Below are positions 43,839 to 53,548 of a stretch of DNA of 64,000 bases, piece by piece. The notes under the pieces were generated by a model. The model was not told where the DNA came from and ran no database searches. It saw only the letters and a program-made list of their open reading frames with translations. Source of the stretch: WVZH01 sp034430425 (lineage in GTDB: Bacteria; Chloroflexota; Anaerolineae; Anaerolineales; E44-bin32); the NCBI GenBank assembly GCA_034430425.1, contig DAOUEK010000032.1, forward strand, positions 25,097 through 89,096. The letters are read 5' to 3'. Numbering within the stretch: the stretch's first letter is position 1; the number at the start of each line of letters is the position of its first letter. The position numbers and the translations under genes are program-made.

Positions 43839-44758
43839 CCCCAATCTCCCTGTTTGCCTGAATCCATAGCGTGAACTAAATGCCAGAACGTTTCGATGAT
43901 GGGCACATCCACATTCGCTTCCCGCGCCGATCGTACGATAGCCCCATTGATGGCCTCGATCTCGGTCGGTGCACCGCGAGTGACGTCTTGCAGCATGGAG
44001 GAATGATTCTGCGCCGTTTGATATGCAACCCGCGCTACCTCGGCAGCAGGATCATCGTAGGGCAGGACTACACCCAGCGCCCGCGCCACGGCAGCCGCCT
44101 CTTCTGCGATCGACTGCATCAACTCGCCTGCATGCGGCCTTTCCAACAGGATGCCATTCGGCACGCCCAGGATCGCCGTCAAGGGATTGATGGCCGCATT
44201 GACGATCAATTTTCCCCAGATGACGCTTTCCAAATCGGCAGTGGTTTCAACTTCGAAGCCTGATTCTCGCAACAACTTGATGAATGGTTCCAAACGAGGT
44301 CGTTCGGCGACGAGGATAGGTCCTTTCCCCCCTTCGCGAACGTGACCCGGGCCCAATAACGTCGCGCCGGTTGTGGTCACGCCCTGTGTCGTGCGCGATT
44401 CGCCCAGCAGCTCCGCGAGAATTTCCCGATTGCCCAAACCGTTCTGCAGCGTCAACGCCACGCCATCATCACGCAGACAGGCAGCCAGCTGTTGCGCCGC
44501 ACGTTCGGTTTGCCAGGACTTCACCAGAACCAACGCGCAGGAATGTCCCCGACAATCCGCCGGATCGTTCGTCGCACGGACTGTAAAGACGCATTCCTCA
44601 CCATCCGCCGTGGTCAGGCGCACGCCGTTTTCATTCAGCGCCGCCAGACCTTGCTCCCAGGTTCCCAGCAGGGTAACTTCGACATGCGGCGCCAGACGGG
44701 CAGCGAAGTAACAGGCCAGGGCCCCCGTGCCGGCGATTAAAATCGGCTCACAACCCAC
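43835..44758 (-). CDS. panE: 2-dehydropantoate 2-reductase
   Basis: 307 residues from GTG 44758, chosen because GAGGGA lies seven bases upstream and the product then begins with the Rossmann strand ILIAGTGALACYFAARLAPH. The ketopantoate reductase lysine is in LVLVKSWQT, and GLGNREIL and IWGKLIVNAAINPLTAILG are typical. It reduces ketopantoate to pantoate with NADPH. It starts 11 bases after panB and overlaps panC by four bases. Confidence 0.94.
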   Translation of the reverse strand: MGCEPILIAGTGALACYFAARLAPHVEVTLLGTWEQGLAALNENGVRLTTADGEECVFTVRATNDPADCRGHSCALVLVKSWQTERAAQQLAACLRDDGVALTLQNGLGNREILAELLGESRTTQGVTTTGATLLGPGHVREGGKGPILVAERPRLEPFIKLLRESGFEVETTADLESVIWGKLIVNAAINPLTAILGVPNGILLERPHAGELMQSIAEEAAAVARALGVVLPYDDPAAEVARVAYQTAQNHSSMLQDVTRGAPTEIEAINGAIVRSAREANVDVPIIETFWHLVHAMDSGKQGDWG

Positions 44759-44769
44759 GGTTTCGTCCC

Positions 44770-45642
44770 TCAACCATCGAGCAGCGCGGTCAAGGCATCC
44801 CATTCTTCATCCGGCATTTCAATGCTGTGCTCTTCTGCCGGAAAGCGACCGTTTTCGACGTCATCTTTATAGGCACCAAACGCCGTGGCCATCTCGCCAT
44901 GCAAGTCGGCGTATTTCTTTACGAATCGCGGCGTGAAGCGATCGAACAGCCCCAGCAAGTCATGTGTGACCAGCACCTGTCCGTCACAACCAACACCCGC
45001 GCCGATGCCGATCGTGGGAATCTCCAGCCGTTCTGAGATCAGACGGGCCAGGCGCGTGGGGATTGATTCAAGCACGATGGAAAAGCAACCCGCCTGTTCC
45101 AGCAGTTGCGCATTTTCGATCAGCCTATGTGCTGTCTGCGCCGATTTGCCTTGCGCTCGGAAGCCTCCGAATTGATGCACGGACTGCGGGGTGAGACCAA
45201 GATGCCCCTGCACAGGAATGCCTGCGGAAACAATGGCTTCGATCGCCGGAAGGCGCTCACGGCCGCCTTCCAGCTTCACCGCGTCCATCCCTGCTTCCTT
45301 GAGGAAGCGACCTGCATTCCGTACCGCATCCTCCACACAAGCTTGGTAGGAGAGAAAGGGCATGTCGCCAATCAGCAAGGCGTATTGGGCGCCACGCGCC
45401 ACGGCCTTGCAGTGATGGATCATGTCGTCCATCGTCACCGGTAAGGTGTTCTCGTAGCCCAGGACCACCATGCCCAGCGAATCTCCTACCAGGATGGAAT
45501 CGATCTCCACCCGGTCGAGGGCCATGGCAGTGGCATAATCGTATGCGGTGAGCATGCTGATCTGCTCGCCGCGCGCCTTTTTCTGCCGAAAGGTACGTGT
45601 GGTGACTTTCTTGCGTTGAACAGAATCTGATGATTTTGACAC
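44770..45642 (-). CDS. panB: 3-methyl-2-oxobutanoate hydroxymethyltransferase
   Basis: 290 residues from GTG 45642, preceded by GGAGGAG. PanB motifs are MLTAYDYATAMALD, ILVGDSLGMVVLGYENTLPVT, GDMPFLSYQ, VKLEGG, GHLGLTPQSVHQFGG and IGIGAGVGCDGQVLV. It adds a one-carbon unit from methylene-THF to ketoisovalerate, the first step to pantothenate. It heads the panB-panE-panC-coaX operon. A TATAAT-like -10 on this strand lies at 45766-45771, without a good -35. Confidence 0.97.
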   Translation of the reverse strand: MSKSSDSVQRKKVTTRTFRQKKARGEQISMLTAYDYATAMALDRVEIDSILVGDSLGMVVLGYENTLPVTMDDMIHHCKAVARGAQYALLIGDMPFLSYQACVEDAVRNAGRFLKEAGMDAVKLEGGRERLPAIEAIVSAGIPVQGHLGLTPQSVHQFGGFRAQGKSAQTAHRLIENAQLLEQAGCFSIVLESIPTRLARLISERLEIPTIGIGAGVGCDGQVLVTHDLLGLFDRFTPRFVKKYADLHGEMATAFGAYKDDVENGRFPAEEHSIEMPDEEWDALTALLDG

Positions 45643-45834
45643 GGCTATCTCCTCCTTCGAGTGAGATGCCCAACAGTCCGAGGTACGTGCCCGCCTGGAC
45701 CTGGGCGGGATATCGAACGATTTCACTCCCGTCGTCTCGGTCCATCGGATCCGAGCGACCGGCGTATTATAGCAGAAATCTCAGAAGCGGGACGGCAGGA
45801 TTATTCTGGATTGCGATAGAATAAGTAACGGCCT

Positions 45835-46299
45835 ATGACCACAACACCAGTCACACTCGCCCTGGACGCACTCGGCATCCCCCACAGACTGCACGTGCAC
45901 GCCACGCCGCTGCGTTCGCTCGAACAGGCGGCGAGCGAACGAGGGCTGGCGCCGGATCAAATCGTGCGCAGTTTGGTTTTTCGACTCGAAAATGAAAATT
46001 ACATTCTGGTGCTCATGCCGGGTCCGGGAAAAGTCGACTGGCCCAAATTACGCCATCACCTGGGCGTATCACGCATCACCACAGCGGAAGCAGATGAAGT
46101 CCTCAAAGTCACGGGCTACAAGGCCGGTGCGGTCTCGCCCTTCGGCTTGCCCGAACCCCTGCGCATCCTCGCCGACCGCAGGATCATGGACTACGAAACC
46201 ATCTCCATCGGCGCCGGGATCCGCAACGCGGGGATCATTCTCAAACGGGACGATCTGTTACATGCAATCCAGCCGGAAATGGGCAACTTCGCATCGTAA
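45835..46299 (+). CDS. YbaK/ProX-type aminoacyl-tRNA deacylase
   Basis: 154 residues with the YbaK fold: IPHRLHVHATPLRSLEQAA at the N-terminus, IVRSLVFRLENENYILVLMPG, the conserved Lys in PGKVDWPKL, TGYKAGAVSPFGLP and ISIGAGIRNAGIILKRDDL. Members clear mischarged Cys- or Ala-tRNA(Pro). No ribosome site precedes the ATG, and a TAGAAT box ends 12 bases upstream, so the leader is very short. It is divergent from panB, with a gap of about 190 bases. Confidence 0.9.
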   Translation: MTTTPVTLALDALGIPHRLHVHATPLRSLEQAASERGLAPDQIVRSLVFRLENENYILVLMPGPGKVDWPKLRHHLGVSRITTAEADEVLKVTGYKAGAVSPFGLPEPLRILADRRIMDYETISIGAGIRNAGIILKRDDLLHAIQPEMGNFAS

Positions 46300-46320
46300 A
46301 TTACACACGGTTTTCCCTGA

Positions 46321-47364
46321 TTATTCCGGCAGTTCTGCGTCCCAAATCGAATCGCGCATCACAAAAAGCACCACTATCGCCAGACAAAGCAATCCGAATA
46401 TCCCAAGCCCGAAGGAGAGTAATATATCATCCGGACGCACGATGTAATCCAGCATGAAGGCATACACGCTGTTCACCACGCCGTGCATAAAAGCCGCCAC
46501 CCAGATGCTTCCGGTTTTATATACGGCATAACTCTGAATAACGCCCCACAATGCAAAGAAGACCAAACCCAATCCCAGAATCGTCGACGGATAGGTGTGA
46601 ACGCCGCTCATGATGATGGGGAAATGCCACAGCCCCCAAATCAACCCCACGATCAGCGCCGTGCGACGCTTCCCCGTTGGAGACAATTCATCCTGCAGGA
46701 ACCCTCGCCAGCCATATTCTTCACCAAATACCAGCGCCAATCCACTGAGCGGGATTCCCGTGACGGCCAGCCCGAAAGCCACGATCAACGCCAGAGGCCG
46801 GATGCCTGCGGAAATCGGTATTCCATACACCTGCTGAACCTGGCCCTGGAATTTTCCCAGACCCAGCAGCAGGTTAAGTCCTGCCTGCAGAGCGAAGAAA
46901 AGGATCACCCCCAATATGAATTTCACACCGCGGTCTACATCCCCGAGCTGTAATCCGGCCCTTTCGAGCTCCGCTTTGCTGCTCTGTCCGGCGATCGAAA
47001 TCACAAGCAGCGTCCACAACGTCAGCAGCAGGCTGCCTGCGCCGCGGAAAACCGCGGATTGCCCCTGAGCGCCCGTACCGACCAACGCTACCACGGAGTA
47101 GATCGCGGTCAGCAGCAGAAATCCGTAGAGAATCAAGCGAGGTTTTCCTTGATAGGTTCGGAAATATACGGAGCTGTCTTTAAAGAGGAAGAGCCGAAGG
47201 ACAATGGCGACGAAGGCGGGGAAAAACATACCCAGCGGCGATAAACCCCGGTCCAGATAGGCCGAGTGCCCGATCGTGGCCGCAAGCAGCCCATCGAAGC
47301 CCCATGAAAGCGCAAAAGTGAGCGACAAGAAGAGACCGATCCGACCGATTCGGAATTCACGCAT
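46321..47364 (-). CDS. CPBP-family intramembrane metalloprotease
   Basis: 347 residues from ATG 47364 (AGGAAAATTC upstream). A polytopic protein with the CPBP/Rce1 motifs EEYGWRGFLQDE (EExxxR), GLIWGLWHFPII (FxxxH-like) and AAFMHGVVNS. These give the two Glu and two His of the intramembrane site. Members process prenylated or other membrane proteins; in bacteria some protect against peptide toxins. No partner is evident nearby. It converges closely on the YbaK-type gene (21 bases between stops). Confidence 0.9.
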   Translation of the reverse strand: MREFRIGRIGLFLSLTFALSWGFDGLLAATIGHSAYLDRGLSPLGMFFPAFVAIVLRLFLFKDSSVYFRTYQGKPRLILYGFLLLTAIYSVVALVGTGAQGQSAVFRGAGSLLLTLWTLLVISIAGQSSKAELERAGLQLGDVDRGVKFILGVILFFALQAGLNLLLGLGKFQGQVQQVYGIPISAGIRPLALIVAFGLAVTGIPLSGLALVFGEEYGWRGFLQDELSPTGKRRTALIVGLIWGLWHFPIIMSGVHTYPSTILGLGLVFFALWGVIQSYAVYKTGSIWVAAFMHGVVNSVYAFMLDYIVRPDDILLSFGLGIFGLLCLAIVVLFVMRDSIWDAELPE

Positions 47365-47542
47365 GAATTTTCCTGTCATTTGTATGAACGATAATCCTGA
47401 CCGCCTCGTGCTTAAATTCAAGGTTTCTTGAATCACGCATATTATTTTCCGAACTTCCGACCCGCACAAACAGCGAATCATGCAGCCGGAAACCCCACAT
47501 CACGAAACTTGTCGTTCAGGTCCTGGCCGGGTGAGGCTCAGG

Positions 47543-48262
47543 CTATTGATACCCCCGCCGTTTCGCTTCCTCGAGGATCTCGGACGTCGAAGTGGCCCCG
47601 ATACGTGTTACGCCCAATTCGCGTACCCGCAGCAAGTCATCCAGCGTCCGCACCCCACCAGCCGCTTTCACCCCCATTTCAGGGGCAGTATGCTTGCGCA
47701 TGAGGCGCAAATCGTGGTCGGTCGCACCAGCGTAGGTATACATGCCGTTGGTCTGCTTCACAAATCCATATCCGGTAGAAGTCTTGACATAGGCTACACC
47801 ACACTGCGAACAAATCTCACACAATCTGCGGATGTGCACGTCTTCGAGGAAATCGTTCTCGAAAATCACCTTGAGGATCGCCCCCTGCCCCGTCACGGCC
47901 TCGTTAACCGCGGCGATCTCTCTGGCCACGTAATCCCAATCACCGCCGAGGACCTTACCGATGTTCACAACCATGTCGATTTCAATCGCGCCATCCCACA
48001 CCGATTTCTCGGCCTCCCGGACTTTGATTTCCGTGGTGCTGTTGCCGTGCGGAAAAGCGGCAACACCACAAACACCCACATCAGACCCCTGCAGCACATC
48101 AGCCGCCACGCGAACGGCGTACGGTTTCACACACGCCGTGGCTACGTAATACTTGCTCGCCAATTCGCAGCCTTCTACAATCGCATCATCAGTGAGTGTG
48201 GGATGGAGCAGCGAATGGTCGATCATCTTGGCCAGGGTCTTTAGGTGAAGGGCTTTTTCCAT
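47543..48262 (-). CDS. deoC: Deoxyribose-phosphate aldolase
   Basis: 239 residues, a class I aldolase. The Schiff-base lysine is in VAYVKTSTGYG, the proton-relay Lys in MGVKAAGGVRTLDD, and the Asp in EIDMVVNIG. It cleaves deoxyribose 5-phosphate to glyceraldehyde 3-phosphate and acetaldehyde. I chose ATG 48262; an in-frame GTG nine bases upstream is possible. No other deoxynucleoside catabolic gene adjoins it. Confidence 0.96.
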   Translation of the reverse strand: MEKALHLKTLAKMIDHSLLHPTLTDDAIVEGCELASKYYVATACVKPYAVRVAADVLQGSDVGVCGVAAFPHGNSTTEIKVREAEKSVWDGAIEIDMVVNIGKVLGGDWDYVAREIAAVNEAVTGQGAILKVIFENDFLEDVHIRRLCEICSQCGVAYVKTSTGYGFVKQTNGMYTYAGATDHDLRLMRKHTAPEMGVKAAGGVRTLDDLLRVRELGVTRIGATSTSEILEEAKRRGYQ

Positions 48263-48377
48263 TTGAAACACTCACTTGCCAGATTGGAATGATCGCGGTC
48301 CTTTGCAATCTACTTGGTGATCGGGTAGCACACCTCGATGTTGCAGCTCTACAAGTCGGCCTATGTATTGTCACTTA

Positions 48378-49037
48378 TCAAGTTAAGCCGGTCTGTAGAA
48401 ACGCAACAGCTCCTGTAACCACCCGCTTCACAGCCTCCACGGAAGCATCGATATCTCCCAGCACGTCCATGCTGTGATCGGCTTCCTTGATTACACACAA
48501 TTCGAAAGTCCGGGAAGCACGCAGCGATTCAATTGCCGCTGCTTCGTAAAAACGATCCGCCGTGCCAGTTACCAGGAACGCCGGCTGTGTGGTTTCAACA
48601 AACGTATTGTCGAAGAACGCATGTCCAAGCGGCGGGTTGAGCAAGACCAGGCGTGCCGCCTCCAGCGCGGGTTCCACCTGACAGATATGCGCGGCGATGC
48701 TGGCGCCGATCGATTTTCCTGCCAATGCCACTCGGGGATACGCACGCTCGGAGATTATGTACTGAACCGCGGCGATGCATTCACCAACCAGCCCGGGGAT
48801 GGTCTCCACAGAGAGTTCTTCCATGCGCGTCTGGTAACCATAGGTCACGGCGAGCGAATCCCAGCCGGATGCCTGCAGCATCTCGCTGAGGTAATACAGC
48901 ATCGGCCCATCGACTCCGTAGTTGCCACCGGGCAAAAGGACGATCAAACCCTCCGGATCATGTTGTTGGCGATAGAACTTATGCATTAAGGGACGCCCAT
49001 CACTCGTCTGAATGGGTAGACGGATTAAGTCCACCAT
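48378..49037 (-). CDS. Alpha/beta hydrolase (KANL3/Tex30-like group)
   Basis: 219 residues. The nucleophile elbow is GKSIGAS (Ser), the acid probably the Asp in VTGTADRFY and the base His in KEADHSM. The oxyanion strand is VLLPGGNYGVDGPM. This compact form without a lid resembles the dienelactone-hydrolase/Tex30 group. No signal peptide, so cytosolic. GGGAGG before the ATG. The substrate is unknown. It lies 51 bases behind the propeller protein gene on the same strand. Confidence 0.87.
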   Translation of the reverse strand: MVDLIRLPIQTSDGRPLMHKFYRQQHDPEGLIVLLPGGNYGVDGPMLYYLSEMLQASGWDSLAVTYGYQTRMEELSVETIPGLVGECIAAVQYIISERAYPRVALAGKSIGASIAAHICQVEPALEAARLVLLNPPLGHAFFDNTFVETTQPAFLVTGTADRFYEAAAIESLRASRTFELCVIKEADHSMDVLGDIDASVEAVKRVVTGAVAFLQTGLT

Positions 49038-49088
49038 GCGTACCTCCCGAAAAAACCTTTGGATAAAATTCTGGAGTGTTTAATCTCG

Positions 49089-50498
49089 CTATGGAACCCA
49101 TTGTGGCGCATAGCCTCTCGCCACCAGCAACTGCAATCCTTCGCCATCGACAGCGGTCACCCAAAGTTCGATCGGCTGCGTGATGTCGCCCTGATCCTTG
49201 CGCACAAAGACCAGCATTTGCGCATCCGGACTCCAGACCATGGAGGATACGTGCAAATTCGGTTCTGCGGTCAACTGTCTGGGATCCGATCCGTCCGAGC
49301 GCATGATCCAAAGCTGACGGCCGAGTGTCCAGCGATCGGCTTCGAGGTACTTGCGCGTAAAGGCAATCCATTCTCCATCCGGGGAGTACCTCGGCGCGGC
49401 ATCCTCAACCAGACCCACTTTTTCCCCCGTCAGATCTGTCACATTGCCGCTTTCAACATCCATGCGGTAGATGTGGCTGTAGAAACCAACCTTCGAATCA
49501 TCTGCGGCGTTGTCCTCCTGGATCACAATGGATGCGTAGATCAAGTGCTTGCCATCTGGCGACCAGGAACCACTCATGCCGAGATCGTTGGGGATGAAGT
49601 TGAATGGTTGCGCATCGAGGCCGTTTTCGAAATCCACGAGAGCGATGGCCTTCAAGGTATCATCGTAGTATGCCAATCGGCCGGCCGCCGACCAGTTGGG
49701 GCTGGAGGTTACGTGATCCATGTTGCCGATCGGAAACGCTTCGTCCTCGGATCCCAGATCCAATATCCAGACACTGCTCGGGCCAGGAAATGGCTGTCCT
49801 CCCTGTCCGGCGAAAAAACCAAAGCGCTGGAAAGCAATTCTGTCACCGCCTGGCGCGTGGACGATCGCCTGACAGCAATCATTCTGCGGGCATGGATAGA
49901 GCTGCCGATCCTGCACCGTCGAGAACGTTATCTGTCGCAGTTCGGTGCTTCCATCTGCCAGCGCCGCTGCGTAAACAACGCTGTCGCCATCGGGACTCAA
50001 ACTGTAATCGAGAATGCCTGACTCCGTCTGCGTGAGACGTTCCGCTTCCTCATCCTCTAGATGGCGGATATACAGATCCGCCGGACCGGATTCAGGCCAC
50101 AGGTAAATCACCCGTCTCTCCGCGATTTGAAATGACCAGGTGTAACTGCGCAGCATCGGCAAGAATATCTTCGCGCTCGCTCCGGATTCCAATCGCAGCG
50201 TTATCGTCTCGCCTTTGGGCCAGTTTTCGTCCGGCTGAATCGTCAGGGTCCGATTCTCCCATGTGAAACTTCCATCCACATCGGGACTGATGGAAATTCG
50301 GGATTCCACCGTGTCCGGGTCCATCTCATGGGTGAATACAAGCTGCAGCGGGCGTTTCGACGAGATGTCGATACTTCCATCTTCCGGGACGATCCGCGCA
50401 ACACGCGGTGTGGCGAGCAGTACAATCGCCAAAAGTGCGAGAAATAAAACCACGCCGCCGAGTAATGATCGCGGCAGGCGAGCAGTTCGATCCCTCAT
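49089..50498 (-). CDS. Membrane-anchored Ig-like plus TolB-type beta-propeller protein
   Basis: 469 residues. An N-terminal signal anchor (LLGGVVLFLALLAIVLLATP) is followed by a bacterial Ig-like domain (about 35-115; VPEDGSIDISSKRPLQLVFTHEMDPDTVE) and a PD40/WD40-like propeller (about 135-469) with repeats such as DYSLSPDGDSVVYA, GSWSPDGKHLIYAS, PRYSPDGEWIAFTRK and MVWSPDAQMLVFVRK. Such proteins usually bind proteins or glycans outside the cell. A CPQNDCC cluster lies between blades. The start overlaps the stop of the sugar isomerase gene by four bases (ATGA). Confidence 0.88.
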   Translation of the reverse strand: MRDRTARLPRSLLGGVVLFLALLAIVLLATPRVARIVPEDGSIDISSKRPLQLVFTHEMDPDTVESRISISPDVDGSFTWENRTLTIQPDENWPKGETITLRLESGASAKIFLPMLRSYTWSFQIAERRVIYLWPESGPADLYIRHLEDEEAERLTQTESGILDYSLSPDGDSVVYAAALADGSTELRQITFSTVQDRQLYPCPQNDCCQAIVHAPGGDRIAFQRFGFFAGQGGQPFPGPSSVWILDLGSEDEAFPIGNMDHVTSSPNWSAAGRLAYYDDTLKAIALVDFENGLDAQPFNFIPNDLGMSGSWSPDGKHLIYASIVIQEDNAADDSKVGFYSHIYRMDVESGNVTDLTGEKVGLVEDAAPRYSPDGEWIAFTRKYLEADRWTLGRQLWIMRSDGSDPRQLTAEPNLHVSSMVWSPDAQMLVFVRKDQGDITQPIELWVTAVDGEGLQLLVARGYAPQWVP

Positions 50499-51571
50499 TC
50501 CGCGGTTCGCTCCAAAAGTTCCTTAAGCCTGACTTTCAAATCCTCGATGGCCGCTATCGGCGTTGGATTTTCTCCATACGCCATCGCCAGATAATACGAG
50601 ACGTAATCCCCAAAATGCAGCGTTGTCCATTGCTGCGCCAGCAGGGAATCCCCACAGGCTTCTACGATATCCGTACCGAATCCCTCGACCATAAGTAATT
50701 CTTTGGTGACATGGATGCGTGCCAGATTGCGGGGATGGTTCAACGAACCACGCAGGAAAAGAACCATCGTGCTGTCGAACAATGCCTGCGGATTCGTCAC
50801 GCCGGCCACCATGTTGTGATCCGCTTCCGGCAGAATCTCGAATTGGGCCACCGCCTTGCACAACTCCGCAATTTGCGTACGCCATCGGCGTGCCACCGGT
50901 GCGAGAAAGCCCGCGCCAATAATCGTCGGCCAACGGTCGATAAGCTGCCCGGCCAGACATTTTGCCGGGCTCTTTGCAACCGGGATTTCCGCACGCAGGT
51001 GCGACTGCTGCTCCCGCATGGCCGCAACGGCGTCCAGCACCTCCGCTTCCGGGTCGGGTATCAACCCCAGGCGGAACATCGCTGCCAAGAGCAGACCGAA
51101 GGAGAAGCCCACCACCGCTCTTGGTGGACCGGGATGTTTGAAGCGCCAAAGCGGTATACCCACCGACCTGGCCCGTTCCGCCAGCTGCCCGCCGGTTGTA
51201 ACGACCAACAACTGCGTGCCCGCTTCCAGTCCATATTCAAAAGCCGAGAGCGTCTCTTCTGTATTGCCCGAAAAGGATGATGTGATGACCAGCGTCTCCG
51301 GGCCATCGGCGTATGCCGGGAGGTCATAATCCCGCCACACATAAACGGGCACAGCAGACATGCGGGCGGCATATGCAGAGAGCAGATCGCCGCCGATCGC
51401 CGAGCCTCCCATACCAGCGACGAGTATCTGACGCACGCCGGAAATATCGCCCAACGGTTCTTTTTGCCCTTGATCCCAGGCTTGCTGTAGTTGATCCGGC
51501 AGCGCGTCGATCTTCGCCAGCATGCCCTCAGGGTCTATCGATTGAAAACGATCCAGGTCGTCCAGATTCAT
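50495..51571 (-). CDS. Bifunctional phosphoglucose/phosphomannose isomerase
   Basis: 358 residues of the archaeal/bacterial PGI/PMI family with SIS domains: GMGGSAIGGDLLSAYA, SSFSGNTEETLSAFEYGL and EADHNMVAG. It interconverts glucose 6-phosphate and mannose 6-phosphate with fructose 6-phosphate. The start overlaps the rsmI stop by ATGA and its end overlaps the next gene by four bases, so three genes are coupled. The pairing with a translation gene and a propeller protein seems historical rather than functional. Confidence 0.92.
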   Translation of the reverse strand: MNLDDLDRFQSIDPEGMLAKIDALPDQLQQAWDQGQKEPLGDISGVRQILVAGMGGSAIGGDLLSAYAARMSAVPVYVWRDYDLPAYADGPETLVITSSFSGNTEETLSAFEYGLEAGTQLLVVTTGGQLAERARSVGIPLWRFKHPGPPRAVVGFSFGLLLAAMFRLGLIPDPEAEVLDAVAAMREQQSHLRAEIPVAKSPAKCLAGQLIDRWPTIIGAGFLAPVARRWRTQIAELCKAVAQFEILPEADHNMVAGVTNPQALFDSTMVLFLRGSLNHPRNLARIHVTKELLMVEGFGTDIVEACGDSLLAQQWTTLHFGDYVSYYLAMAYGENPTPIAAIEDLKVRLKELLERTAE

Positions 51572-52389
51572 TTCTCCTCCATGATCAACTGATACACCTC
51601 GCGCCTTGGCCAGCCCGACTCGAGGGCGATTTCTCGTGCCACCTGGGAAGGGCTGCTTCCCCCAGAAAGACGTCTAGCTGCCGCCCCCCGGACTTTATCC
51701 TTCGCCCAGCGTTCCCCTTTCGGCGCGCCGCCGACGACCAGTGTGAACTCACCGCGCGGTTCGACGTTGTTGAAATGCTCACGAACCTCCTGCAAAGATC
51801 CACGCAGGATCTCCTCATGAACCTTGGTCAATTCCCGGCACACCGCCGCGGGTCGTTCTGCCCCAAAAACCGAAATCATATCCTCCAGCGCAGACTGCAG
51901 TCGGTGAGGCACCTCGAAGAGGATCAGCGTGTGTCTCTCGCCAGCCAGGTTTTCCAGCAGACTGCGCCTTTCGGGAGCCTTGCGCGGTAAATAACCCAGG
52001 AAGATGTACGTGTCGGTCGGCAAGCCGGAAGCCACCAAGGCTGCGATCGGCGCCGAAGGTCCGGGAATCGGGCTTACGGTGTGTCCTGCGTCCAAAGCTG
52101 CCCGAACCAGACGATACCCCGGATCGGAAAGCCCCGGCGTCCCTGCATCGGAAACCAGTGCTGCGTCGCCGGCTTCAAGGTCGCTCAAAATGCGTTCGAT
52201 ACGCCTGCCTTTACTATGTTCATGATAGCTGACCAGTGGGGTTTCGATTTGGTAGTGCTCGAGCAACTTGCGCGTGTGGCGCGTGTCTTCTGCAGCAATA
52301 CACCCGACATCGCGCAACGTGCGTATCGCTCGCTGCGTGATATCTTCGAGATTTCCGATAGGAGTGGCGACGAGATACAGCGTTCCCAC
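51568..52389 (-). CDS. rsmI: 16S rRNA (cytidine(1402)-2'-O)-methyltransferase
   Basis: 273 residues of the tetrapyrrole-methylase-like fold: LYLVATPIGNLEDITQRA, AEDTRHTRKLLEHY, LVSDAGTPGLSDPGYRLV and IPGPSAPIAALVASGLPTD. RsmI methylates C1402 in the decoding centre. The GTG start has no ribosome site; a TACAAT box ends six bases before it, so the message is probably leaderless. A C-terminal helical region (LSGGSSPSQVAREIALESG) resembles the HTH seen in some RsmI proteins. First gene of a three-gene coupled unit. Confidence 0.95.
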   Translation of the reverse strand: MGTLYLVATPIGNLEDITQRAIRTLRDVGCIAAEDTRHTRKLLEHYQIETPLVSYHEHSKGRRIERILSDLEAGDAALVSDAGTPGLSDPGYRLVRAALDAGHTVSPIPGPSAPIAALVASGLPTDTYIFLGYLPRKAPERRSLLENLAGERHTLILFEVPHRLQSALEDMISVFGAERPAAVCRELTKVHEEILRGSLQEVREHFNNVEPRGEFTLVVGGAPKGERWAKDKVRGAAARRLSGGSSPSQVAREIALESGWPRREVYQLIMEEK

Positions 52390-52407
52390 GCCGCTATTGT
52401 AGCAGAG
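52390..52407 (-). promoter_or_regulatory. -10 box of a leaderless rsmI transcript
   Basis: On the minus strand TACAAT is followed by six bases and then the GTG start codon. No -35 or ribosome site is seen. The spacing matches the TATAAT-to-ATG spacing at rnd. Confidence 0.4.
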
Positions 52408-52591
52408 AGACAGACGTTAAGGTGCCGGCCGGGATAAAAGTAAGAATGGTTTATCGATCCCTCGCGGTTAGCGCTATAACGGCAAATCATCTTCTCTCTT
52501 CCGGAGTTATCTGGCGGATTTGTGGTTTTAAGGGATTTGGTATAAGTTTCGGCACATCCAGCTGCAGAATTGTTGCGCAGAGGATACTGCT

Positions 52592-53548
52592 ATGCATATC
52601 GATCCATCGCCAGACTCTCCATCCGCTGAAGGACCGAAGCGAGGCTGTCGCTATTTCGCACGCCTGGGTGTGTTCGGCCTGGTCTCTTTCCTCGTGTTGG
52701 GTTTCATCGCCTACAATGTGACCTGGGTGTTGAATATGACGGCGCCTAAAAATCGCCAACTGTGCTGCCAAACGCCCGCCGACTTCGGGTACGAGTACGA
52801 GGAAATCAGTTTTATCGGTGGCGACGGGCTGACCCTGCGTGGCTGGTGGATCCCCTCCGACAACGGCGCGGCTGTCATCATGCTGCATGGCTATGCCGCC
52901 GACCGCACGCAGATGCTGGAGCGGGCCGATATATTGGCCCGGGAAGGCTACGGCGTGCTGCTCTACGATCAACGGGCGCATGGACAGAGCGAAGGTGATT
53001 TTTGTTCATTTGGCTGGGCGGATATCCGCGATGTGCCGGGTGCGTTGGATTTTGTGATCCAGCAATCAGACATCAGCGGGGAGAAGATCACGGTGCTGGG
53101 ATTCTCCCAGGGCGGCCAGGTCGCACTGCGGGCGGCAGCGAATCACCCCGAGATCGGGGCTGTCATCGCAGAAGAGCCGGCATTCGTGCGGATCAGTGAC
53201 GTCCCGCCGCCTTCAAGCCTTTCGGAAAAGTGGCTTGCGTTCCTGTACTGGGTGGATCTGCCCGGAATCTCATTGAGAACAGGCGAGCCGATACCGCCGG
53301 GCATCCTTGAAGATCTGCCCGATATTGGTGAGCGCCCGGTGTTCTACCTGAGCAGCGGACCGTTCGAAGGTCAAAACCACCCGCTGATAGCGTATTTTCA
53401 CCAACACACCGCCAATTCGATATTGTGGAACGTACCGGAAGCATACCACGGTTCAATTCCCAGAGATCGACCCGAAGAATACGCCGAGCGGATTATTGCA
53501 TTCCTGGAAGATGCTCTGAATCCGTCGGAAGGCGAAGAAAATCGATAG
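52592..53548 (+). CDS. Membrane-anchored alpha/beta hydrolase
   Basis: 318 residues. One N-terminal membrane helix (about 26-48) is followed by an alpha/beta-hydrolase fold with IMLHGYAADRTQMLERA (oxyanion region), LYDQRAHGQSEG, the nucleophile elbow GFSQGGQVAL (Ser) and a likely catalytic His in PEAYHGSIP. It resembles the BAAT/YfhR-like peptidase-esterase group. Orientation of the anchored domain is probably outward. GAGG lies 8-10 bases before the ATG. It is divergent from rsmI. Confidence 0.87.
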   Translation: MHIDPSPDSPSAEGPKRGCRYFARLGVFGLVSFLVLGFIAYNVTWVLNMTAPKNRQLCCQTPADFGYEYEEISFIGGDGLTLRGWWIPSDNGAAVIMLHGYAADRTQMLERADILAREGYGVLLYDQRAHGQSEGDFCSFGWADIRDVPGALDFVIQQSDISGEKITVLGFSQGGQVALRAAANHPEIGAVIAEEPAFVRISDVPPPSSLSEKWLAFLYWVDLPGISLRTGEPIPPGILEDLPDIGERPVFYLSSGPFEGQNHPLIAYFHQHTANSILWNVPEAYHGSIPRDRPEEYAERIIAFLEDALNPSEGEENR